Origin: Dimargaris cristalligena
Lineage: Eukaryota > Kickxellomycota > Dimargaritomycetes > Dimargaritales > Dimargaritaceae
NCBI GenBank assembly: GCA_027576995.1
Contig: JANBQC010000735.1
Coordinates: forward strand, 1 to 12,245
Reading direction: 5' to 3'
Length of the DNA stretch: 12,245 bases
Shown here: positions 1-7,767 of the stretch, piece after piece
Position numbering within the stretch: position 1 is the first letter of the stretch
Layout: every line of letters starts with the position of its first letter
Program-made: the position numbers and the translations under genes
The notes under the pieces: generated by a model
The model's database searches: none
What the model was told of the DNA's origin: nothing
What the model saw: the letters and a program-made list of their open reading frames with translations, nothing else

Positions 1-72
1 TCCCTAATATCTGCTGACATCCCAAAAACTCATTTGTAATACCAATTTTAATACATTACTTTCTACCTACAG

Positions 73-635
73 GAATTCAAACTGCTGGAAAAGGACGCCA
101 ATGTATTTAAGCTGATCGGCCCCGTTCTCGTAAAGCAGGATCAGGCCGAGGCCAAAACTAACGTCGACAAACGTATCGAATATATCGCCGCCGAAATGTA
201 AGTGACATGCTTTCCCAGCCTAGGCATTTGATATACCACCCGCCTTTTAACTAAATATTCCTCAATTGACTACCAGGCCATGTCCATTATACCCCTGACA
301 TTGTTAGCCCTGGCTTATACCATATCTACCCCACTGTAATATATATTCTACTTATCATGAATCTCTCAGCAAACGGGTTGAGGGTCAAATCAAGGACCTC
401 AGCGAACGGCAAGATAAGAAGCGCCAAGAGGTAAATCACAAAAGAATACCATGTTTTCTCTCACTAGATGCCCGGCATTTCCCGCCTACTATTTAATATA
501 AAACCACCTGATATCCCCAAGCTAACCAATGTCTCTGCCATCAATTATATACCGGGGAAACCTCTGTTATATGATTACTTCACTAATTAGCTTCAAGAAA
601 TCCAGATCAAATTCCAAGAGAGCAAGCAAAAGTAG
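73..635 (+). CDS. YKE2: Prefoldin subunit 6 (beta-type prefoldin), 3' part, three exons
   Basis: Prefoldin is a cytosolic hexamer that hands unfolded actin and tubulin to the CCT chaperonin; subunit 6 is one of its beta-type coiled-coil subunits. Three exons are visible: 73-197, 370-430 and 591-635 (TAG stop). Introns 198-369 (GTAAGT...CAG) and 431-590 (GTAAAT...TAG) join in phase 2 and phase 0. The 76 visible residues contain the family signature NVFKLIGPVLVKQ, then a VDKRIEYIAAEIKR block that matches the region following the beta-hairpins in human PFDN6, and a heptad-like charged C-terminal helix ending in ESKQK. The acceptor at 69-72 (CTACCTACAG) shows that at least one exon lies left of the window, so the start codon and N-terminal helix are missing here. 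Identity rests on the signature, residue spacing and C-terminal position. Symbol is the yeast name. Confidence 0.93.
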
Positions 636-916
636 ACCGATGTCAACTACTGCTCATTATGTTAACCCTCACTCGGTTAAGCTGCCTTTCGTCACTCTGT
701 TTTTCCTATTATATGGATTTAGTCCCCACCATGCCATATTTGGCATTATGATCTTGCATAATAATATCTGGTTTATCTTTAGTATTCCGTCAATGCTACT
801 ACAAGCTCAAAATCCAATAAAGGCCCGGGGTGAACCGTAGAGAATTGGGGAAACTGAGACAAGGCTACCTATATACATTGATAAGCCATGAGGGGGTATC
901 AAGCCCGGGATAGCTT

Positions 917-2188
917 CTAGGGACAGATACGTTTAGCCAGACGCAGGACTGCCTGGATTTGGGCCTGCGTGGCACCTACATTGGCCGCCCCAATCATGTG
1001 ACCTTTCAGAACCGTCGGAGTGTTTTGGACCGCGATCGAACCGACTGCGATCAGCTCGGTTTCGATCCCGTTGAGAATATGCTCAGGTGAGAGGATTCTG
1101 CCATAAATGTCTAAATAGCGTACATTAAGGTAGCCCGAATCCCGTGTTCGAATGTGTATAGAGCATTATGATTTAGTATACAGGGGTGACGAATGGCTGT
1201 ATATGGCTGATTGCCAGTGGGTTAAAAACCGATCTAGTAGGGCGATGATGGGTGTTTAATATTGTACATTACCGTTAACCGCCACCTCGGCCAGGTCAGG
1301 ATAGTATTTTTTCAAATCAGAGGCGACTTTCTCGGCTAGTTGAAGAGGATTGTTTGGCCAATACGACATTGCATGTCATCATAAAAATGTACAATGTAAA
1401 CTACAGTTAATATGCCGAATTGCGACATAGTATTTTTTGGGTTCACATTCAACATGGCGGTTCCATTAGTCCAGATAATTAGATACCATGCTAAGACCTG
1501 TATAAAATACCTCTATGCTTGTACACGCGATCGAAGAAGCGCTGACCGGATTCTATGGTTTCGCGCAAATACGTTGCCTCATCTTGGTGGGGTTTGAAGC
1601 CTCTGTAATGACGTAAAGAGGGGTAGATTGCATATTATATAACGAGCATAAACTCACCCAAGCGGTATCGGTAGGGTAATATATTAGAGACAATAGTTTG
1701 GTATTTTGCTTGCATTCATATTACCGATCGATCACTAAGTACGAAAAACTTACCGCATAGATGATTTGGAGAGGAGTTGCTGGAGTTCAGGGTCCACGGC
1801 TTCCATACAGTAGGCCATGGCCGTAATGGACTACACATTAAACAAAAAGGGGACATACCAGGTGGGCAATGAGTTACTCTGATCACCAACATTCACTATA
1901 AAAAAAATGAAAAACCATGGTACATGGATTCCTTGGAATATAGGAATCGCTGGGGGTAATAATATAGTCTTGCACGATGCCCGGTGGACGAATACAAATC
2001 AGTGAACATTTTACCTTGGGAAAGCCGCAGAAGGCACACGTTTTAAGAATCGTTTCACGGACCCGCTGAATAGCCCGGACCTGCTCCAGGATAGTTTGGT
2101 TGGATTCGACGGAAGGAGATGTATTGGTCGAGGACGACGACTCGCTCTGAAGTCCGGCTGCCTTGATAAGAGCCAGCTGTTGGGCCAT
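917..2188 (-). CDS. AhpD-like / carboxymuconolactone decarboxylase-fold protein, five exons
   Basis: Exons, in transcript order: 2015-2188, 1754-1830, 1511-1602, 1273-1335 and 917-1110. All four introns are GT-AG with consistent phases (0, 2, 1, 1) and give 199 residues ending in a TAG stop. Features: N-terminal helix MAQQLALIKAAGL; low-complexity Ser stretch at 16-29; TCAFCGFPK at 50-58; FFDRVYKHRAEKV about residues 107-119; YPDLAEVAVNDIYGRILSPE about 125-146; and a C-terminal KGHMIGAANVGAT helix at 171-183 with His173. The GFPK, DxYGRxLS, E-x-ELI and GHxxGAxNxGAT blocks are those of the AhpD-like superfamily (CMD, PF02627), mostly small peroxidase-like or decarboxylase-fold proteins; the substrate of this fungal type is not inferable. 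The Cys usually near the catalytic His is absent (Lys-Gly precede His), while a CxxC occurs at 51-54. The start at 2188 is the simplest choice, but an in-frame acceptor at 2210-2212 suggests the true start may lie further upstream (see the separate exon). Confidence 0.82.
1261..1395. repeat. 10-bp inverted repeat bracketing an exon of the AhpD-like gene
   Basis: ATTGTACATT at 1261-1270 and AATGTACAAT at 1386-1395 are perfect inverted copies on either side of the short fourth exon (1273-1335). The first copy overlaps the splice donor of that exon (GTAATGTACAAT on the minus strand). Pairing in the pre-mRNA could loop out the exon, but such short repeats also occur by chance. Confidence 0.4.
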
Positions 2189-2590
2189 TATGGACCGAAC
2201 CTTTTTGGGCTGGGAAAGGGTTGTATAAATGGATACCTAAGGTGGTGCAATCATATACAGGGAACCGCCATGTCCCGGGTTTGGCGAAATTAAGCGAGTT
2301 AGTTTGAGCTCAAGACCGAAGTGTCACAGGTCTGGGCTTTCATTAATGGGCTTGCCATAAATATTACCAAATGGGGCCCCTCTGACCATCAACGGTTAAA
2401 ATGTAGCTCCAAAACCCTTGATAATGACTACAATACACCACTGGAGGAAGTTGGTTGCCCCAAGGCCAAAGCTCTATTATACACTAGCAATGTCAGTTAA
2501 GGGGTTGCGACTAATGAACTATAGGCCGCTGCTTCAAACACCTAGCCGACCTACCCATTGTTAAATGGGTGGGGTTTGTGAGAGACCTAC

Positions 2591-2644
2591 TTCAACAAGC
2601 GGGAACAGGGCTTGGCCAAGCACCATCTCTTCGGATTCGGCCAT
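2591..2644 (-). CDS. Possible 5' coding exon, perhaps of the AhpD-like gene
   Basis: An ATG at 2644 opens 18 codons reading MAESEEMVLGQALFPLVE, followed by a GTAGGT donor in phase 0. Upstream of the presumed AhpD-like start, the minus strand shows a pyrimidine-rich acceptor (ACCCTTTCCCAG) ending at 2210. From there the frame stays open for seven codons (PKKVRSI) into the MAQQLALIKAAG start. Splicing 2591 to 2209 would keep the frame and give a 224-residue protein, with a 381-nt intron. The coding look of the exon, the start codon and the phase agreement support it. The long intron and lack of recognised homology for these 18 residues are against it. It could instead be the start of a separate short gene. 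Confidence 0.35.
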
Positions 2645-3954
2645 GGTGAATTCGGGTATAGGAGGGGAGGGGCTGGACTAAGTTACAGGTGGGTAGAAAG
2701 GAAGTGTTTCACGTAGAATTTGATATACTATAAATTTATGGGTAGCAAGCAACAGGAACTGGGCCAAAGAATAATAGCGGTAGCTGGGAAAAAAAGTACC
2801 AGGGGAAGGATAGTGGTGCTTTTATAGAGGTGGCTGTCATTCCCCCCAACAAACGTAGCCGCCCTCCCCTCCCCCCCCCCATATGGCAGTCACCGCGCCT
2901 TCCACTAACAGGTAAGCGACCAAGTGGGCCAAGGGCATCCAATGATGCTTGGGTACTCGGCGGGGTGCTGGGAAGTCCACCAGTCCTATTCCTTGCCCCT
3001 TCTTCACATTGCCTGTCAGTCGTTGATGTATGAAACGTATAAGTTCGGCAATTAAGGCACTTCTTCCCGCATCCCCACCCAACTGGATCTATCATAAACA
3101 GCAGTGTCTACTGAATAATTAAAACCTGTTATTAATCTGACCACCCCTGGTTTTCTGGGCCAAATTGATGGTGTAGGTCCACAGCTAAATGTAAGCCCGG
3201 TATTAACCTTGCCGTACACTCTACAGTAATTCAACCCTTTGGACGACTTGGGTGTAAATGGCAGTATGGGTGACTGTGTAATTAAGAGGGTCTTTAAATA
3301 ACCCATTTAGTCCAGTCGTCGCAAAATGGCGGCTGAAGGGGTTAACTGAAGGTCATTTATAGGCAACTGCGTTAACTATACATCTACTAACCTTATTTCC
3401 AGGTGACTACGATACAGCGGCCACAAGATACATGCGATTACATACTGTGACCCTTAAGCATCAACGGATCCGATTGATTTGGCAATATCTTTGGGTGAAA
3501 ATTACCTAACAGAAAACACTGGTATACCCAACAAGCGTATGCTTCATCTAGTCAGCTTGGTGTCGAGTGGACACGGTCCGACTCTCTATCATTGATGGAC
3601 CGTCTCATCTACAGAGCCATTCATTAAAAGCCCCATTAATGATAAACCAGCGCCTTAACGAGGTAATTAATTATATAATGACTGCTTATTAAACAACCTA
3701 TATAGACAAATGAAAAAAATGACTAACCAGCCGAGAAGATGGGTCGGTCGGGTCTTACGTATCTAAAAATACAACTAATTTATAAATATATGATCGGATG
3801 GGCCGCCTGCTTAATACTAATGGGAAAACTCCGTAAAAATGCTTACAGACTTGGAAGCTAGTAGACCGCTACGATATGCCGGTCCTATGAGTTTGGATTG
3901 TATTTCACCGATTGTTCCATGGAATTGATAGTCGTTGGAGGCGGACCAGCCAAT
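2645..3954. other. 1.3-kb stretch without an assignable gene
   Basis: This lies between the 5' end of the AhpD-like transcript and the 3' end of Nse4. Most of it is AT-rich and full of stops. A GC-rich patch at about 2830-3030 is open in one plus and two overlapping minus frames, and includes a C10 run at 2871-2880. On the plus strand an ATG at 2883 leads in 29 nt to a near-consensus donor (CAG|GTAAGC at 2909-2917), but I found no downstream exon that joins without an early stop. A plus-strand TACTAACC branch-like motif plus TTATTTCCAG acceptor occurs at about 3387-3402, and the 35-codon frame that follows is unrecognised. None of this is strong enough to call a gene. Confidence 0.6.
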
Positions 3955-6168
3955 TTACCCGTACCATTTGCCCGATACATTAGCAACCGACTGGGCGCGT
4001 GTGGGTATAATAGATTCGGTGATTTCGTACACTCGAATGAGCTCCTAATTACACCAAATTATGTACCAACATAGGATTTGCGTTAGATATAAAAAAAATG
4101 CTAAATAGAATACAAGAATTGCAAATAAAGGGCCTTATGGGAGAAAGTTGGCACCTCCAACTGTCGATATAAATGACTAGGCTAAAAAATGGTAAATTAC
4201 CTTCCAAGTTGGCTGATCCAGTTCCATGACCAGTTGCTTCTTCACAAGCCCCTCGGCGTAGTCCTTTTGTTCAGGGGGTAAACAACTCTCTAAAGGATCA
4301 AGATCGAGGGTATAAACATAAAATTTAGTTAGGTGGGAAATTTGACACTTGAGACATGTCGACAACTAATCGCTAGTAGGCCAGTGCAGTAAAGGACCGC
4401 ACATCGCACCAATGGCATACAAGTTACTATCCATTGAGGCAACTTACCTAACATTGGTTGACCACTTTCATCATCAATATAGGCCTTTCCGTCACGGATA
4501 AGGAACGAGAGATAAAAAAAGTTTTCGACCGTTTGAGAGAATGATTCGGGGTTGATGATAAACTCAAATAAGTTAACTGGGCCAACGTTTTCTAAGATTT
4601 CGAAAATGATTTTGACATTGTTGGTCGTTTCGTTTTCCTGTTTATCGATGTCATTTTCTTCCAGCTGAGAAAATATAAGGGAAAAGGTGTACCAACGAAT
4701 GGGGAGTGTGTGCATGAACGAATAAAGAGGAGCAGCGGGAGATGGGTTAGTGAGAGTAATAGGAGAAAAAAAATGAAAGTTCGCTGGTGGATGTATCGTA
4801 TATACATGTAAAATAAATTATAGTCGATTCAATCGATTAATGAGACAATCACGTACCTGTTGGGGCCTCACCAAACTCTCCGAGTTTTTGGTGTGGCGAG
4901 GTTGGCGGGTCTTGGCGGAACTATGCACCCTAAGTTCGGTCATCAGCGGACCAAACCTGGAATTTAGGTAAATCGGTAATAGTGGATTTAGGAAAGTTGG
5001 GGTGGGTTAGAATAGTAATTAGATAACAAGATGGTGATTTATCAATACAACCGAATTCAAAATTAATATACATAAAAATATGTAGTGTTGTAGTGTACTT
5101 CGTATCTCCACACCAAGGGGAGGAAGTCATTTCGGACAACACTTGCACATTGTTAAAAATGGGACTTCGCCGAAATATATAAATTGTCGAATTAACTCCA
5201 AAAGGCCCCCGTATGATCGACTGGTTTCATAAAGAGACCAGTAAAGTATGAAGCAAGTATATTAGCAGCGTTATGGGCGTTGAAAAAATAATAATCGAGT
5301 ACTTACATGAAATTTGACGCAGGAGCTCGCCGGGCATACTTGCTGGCAGTGATACCGAGTTTGGGCCAGTGATTTTCATAATCGGGGTCAACCGGGGTCT
5401 CTTCTAAGCCTTCTAATTCATGGGTGCCCTTGACGATGTGCTGGAGTTTAGTGAAGAAGGATTCAATATCGAAGGCGTCATGTTCGATTCTCATTTTTTT
5501 GGCCTTTTGGCTACCGATGTCCGCAGATAAAATCAATATTTTGGCGTCTAAGGTGGCTTCATACGTGTTCTTGACTACCAGGGTCAAAGCAAGGGATTAG
5601 ATTGATGCAATAGATGACAGCCAATGTTAGTGTATCATGACCATAACCAAGCGAGATGACGCGTACTTAATTGGTTTTCACTCCGAGGAACATTAATATC
5701 TCGTATGATGGAGTTGGTTCAACCGTAGTTACCTTTATCGTATAATGAATTGGCGCTGCGAAGACCTGACACCAGGCTACTGGCGTCTGATTCGACCAGC
5801 TCCGTCCGATGCTCTAGAAGTTAATGGTCGCGGCAATCAACGGAAAAGGGGGTGCAATGAATTCGATAGACATAGTTTGAGTCAGCACCGATCAATCAAT
5901 ATATATATATATAAATCACAACACTGGGTGAGTAATGTACCGCTCGCACCTTCAGCCATGATTAATGGTGGTTAAGTAGTCGCATAGTTTAGGTGGGTTT
6001 GGCTTGGTTCGGTCAGTTACCTTCGGTTTTTTGAATTAGTTGACGGTATTCTCGCCGCAGCCAGCGCTTCTCCTGGACATCTTGTTTAGGATCAAACACC
6101 CGGGAGTCGACCATGTCGTTTAGCTGGCTGGACCGACTCTCTCGCGGACTCTGGGCATTGGGGGTCAT
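3955..6168 (-). CDS. NSE4: Non-structural maintenance of chromosomes element 4 (SMC5/6 kleisin), seven exons
   Basis: Nse4 is the kleisin of the SMC5/6 complex. It bridges the Smc6 neck (N-terminal domain) and the Smc5 head (C-terminal winged helix) and binds Nse1/Nse3; the complex acts in DNA repair and chromosome segregation in the nucleus. Exons in order: 6021-6168, 5733-5813, 5307-5574, 4857-4956, 4448-4664, 4201-4289 and 3955-4044. All introns are GT-AG; phases are 1, 1, 2, 0, 1, 0; the product is 330 residues, a normal length. Diagnostic blocks: REYRQLIQKTEEHR (39-52); YEATLDAKILILSADIGSQK (81-100), matching the family's EAxLDxxxLxLASDLG segment; HWPKLGITASKYARRAPASNF (145-165); VNLFEFIINPESFSQTVENF (230-249) with SFLIRDGKAYI after it; and KQLVMELDQPTWKELIRVYEI (289-309). 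The linker at 167-199 is basic and unconserved. The start at 6168 (ACC ATG ACC) is the first ATG after the acceptor at 6174-6177; an earlier exon is possible. Identification is from recognised motifs in the right order, not from a search. Confidence 0.93.
5899..5912. repeat. AT dinucleotide microsatellite in Nse4 intron 1
   Basis: Seven AT repeats lie within the intron between Nse4 exons 1 and 2 (5814-6020). It is a simple repeat without effect on coding. Confidence 0.8.
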
Positions 6169-6173
6169 GGTTG

Positions 6174-6351
6174 CTAGAGTGGCCTTGGCGGACAAGGAGT
6201 AATGTTATTATTAGGAAAAAGGGGAAATGTTAATGAATCCGAGAATGGGGAATAAATCAGTATTGGTTGAATGTCGAATTCGTAATACAGGGGGAGGAGA
6301 ATCGTAGAGGGAGGGCCAGTGGCAAATAGTCGGAGATTTAGCGGAACATAC
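6174..6351 (-). other. NSE4: Probable intron just upstream of the Nse4 start codon
   Basis: On the minus strand a GTATGT donor (6346-6351) is followed 178 nt later by an acceptor CACTCTAG ending at 6174, with a TTCCTAATAATAAC branch-like stretch and pyrimidines before it. The length matches the other introns. The acceptor sits six bases before the Nse4 ATG. This suggests either a 5'-UTR intron or an extra coding exon. In the phase that joins Nse4, the upstream block is open and ends in GRTFPPTPVWGMFME before the donor. In the Cys-rich frame it would stop at once after the junction (Gln-Pro-stop). I cannot decide between these from the sequence. Confidence 0.45.
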
Positions 6352-7193
6352 TTTCCATGAACATTCCCCAAACGGGGGTTGGTGGGAAGGTTCGCCCCAT
6401 TCGCAGTGGCCCTTTGAACGCCTGTGGGAGGTACAACAATAACATTGTGGAATTATGGCTTCGTAACGATACTGGCAAAACCCCTGCCCCAGTATTAAAC
6501 TGATTTCCAAAGAAGGTTCATTTTCCCTGTGTCGTCGACGACACCTACAAGGTTGTAAAGACTGTGAGCCATTAAGCTAGTCGCTATCAGTAAGCACAGT
6601 TATAGAGACATGTCGCCGTGTATCCCATCCATTGGCTCCATTTTGGACATCACACAGATTCAATTAAAATGGTTCGCTATTTCATATTAGTGCGGAGTTG
6701 GCTGTTTACCATGGAAGGGTGGCCCTTAGTCAAGCCTAGGACCCGCAATTATGCTGATATCACCCCGATTACCCAAATATCGACAAGATTGTCGTCAAAT
6801 TATTGAAGACCGACAACTAGGTTTACCCAGCCCTCCCCATGATAAAAGAGCGTTTCCAAATGGGACCATGGTTCCTCCAAATTAACCTTAAATGTCAGAA
6901 TAGGCGTCATAGTATTATTGGAGTAGGAGTTGGCGAAAGGCGCCAATCTTAATAAACTGCCCAAACGGGTGCTGAGAATGAGTTGCTATAGGCGGATTTT
7001 CTCTCAGAGGCGAGTGAATGGCGTGGAGGTAAATATAAGGGGATTGGCAGAAAACTAACCAAAAGCTTCAGATAGCTCGTGTTGACCATTTAGTCCATAG
7101 TAAACCAGTTTTTGTGTACTCCCTTCCATATACCGAATGGTCATCCAGCAACACTTCCACTCTACATACTGAGGCTGGGAAGGGATTGTCTCG
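6211..7193 (-). CDS. Unidentified spliced gene, tentative exons
   Basis: Three minus-strand blocks fit together in phase 0. Block 7134-7193 follows a TTTCTAG acceptor and contains VCRVEVLLDDHS before a GTATAT donor. Block 6827-6985 follows a TATAG acceptor; its 53 codons include STRLGSLLRLAPFANS and LEEPWSHLETLFYHGEGW before a GTAAAC donor. A Cys-rich block runs from 6576, after a GACTAG acceptor, through CRCRRRHR, QCYCCTSHRRSKGHCEWGE and GECSWK to a GTATGT donor at 6346-6351. If left unspliced, that frame continues to a stop at 6211-6213. The implied introns (148 and 250 nt) resemble the sure introns nearby. No start exon was found. An alternative model starts at ATG 7089 (MVNTSYLKLL, 7060-7089) and uses a 74-nt intron, shorter than any confirmed intron here. 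Other frames in the last block are also open and could instead belong to an Nse4 5' exon. I do not recognise the protein family. Confidence 0.28.
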
Positions 7194-7767
7194 CTAGAAA
7201 GGCGCAGCAAATCTAGTACTGTATACCAAAACAAGCTAGGCGAGGATCTTTTCAAAAACCAATGAACATAAAATTAAGTAACAACAGCTCCAATAGCGAA
7301 ACCAATCAATCGGCCTTCAATATGGGCTCCCTCCCCCTCTTCCGCTGGGCCAGCCGGCCGTGCCGGACTTCGAATTCCTGTTCCAACCCCGACCGGTTAT
7401 TCGCCAACCCATCTCGGAAACAATAGACTTCCCTAAAGTATTATCGGAGCTGGGATTTTATTTTATTTTATATAGATATTAGTACCGGAGCTGGGCAGTT
7501 ACTAGGCGAACATGTAGCATGAGTCAGATTTAATAAATTGAATTAAGGGTCTATTAACTTCCAGACAAACTTAGGGGAAGAAAGGAGGCATTCCCCGCTT
7601 AACCCGGCTTGCAGGTGAAGGATAAAAATAGAGGGGGGGAGCCATCCAAGAGGGTGCGCGCCATTCTAATTATTGAAAGGAAGTGGAGATAAAATATAAA
7701 AATAAATAGAAAAACACCGATGTTTCTGTACGACGAATAACAAGACAGGGGGGGCAATGGAAGAAAA
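7194..7767. other. Intergenic or unresolved stretch with a GC-rich patch
   Basis: It lies downstream of the wall-protein stop and upstream of the tentative exons. The part at 7315-7430 is clearly richer in G+C and is open for 35-57 codons on both strands. The plus reading includes GQPAVPDFEFLFQPRP and the minus reading includes EGRLIGFAIGAVV, so either could be an exon. No splice sites fix either reading. A 10-bp direct repeat, CGGAGCTGGG, occurs at 7445-7454 and 7486-7495, separated by an AT-rich spacer. 7500-7767 is AT-rich and probably includes the 3' UTR of the wall-protein gene. Confidence 0.5.

Noticed and set aside
529..840. 103-codon plus-strand frame overlapping the prefoldin 3' end
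   Set aside because: Runs across the confirmed last prefoldin exon in another frame and into the intergenic region; translation is featureless.
1285..1372. Upstream extension of the fourth AhpD-like exon with ATG (MSYWPNNP)
   Set aside because: No acceptor keeps this extension in frame, whereas the CAACTAG acceptor at 1336-1339 gives the expected KHRAEKV junction for the family.
3052..3306. 84-codon minus-strand frame
   Set aside because: Featureless, overlaps other random frames, no splice sites or recognisable motif.
3919..4074. Plus-strand frame beginning MELIVVGGGPAN, resembling a dinucleotide-binding motif
   Set aside because: It overlaps the last Nse4 exon on the opposite strand (3955-4044), ends after about 51 codons, and has no further FAD/NAD-binding features; it is a shadow.
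7055..7255. 66-codon minus-strand frame ending SEAFG
   Set aside because: Another frame in the same place joins in phase to the downstream block through a 148-nt intron; this one does not join in frame.
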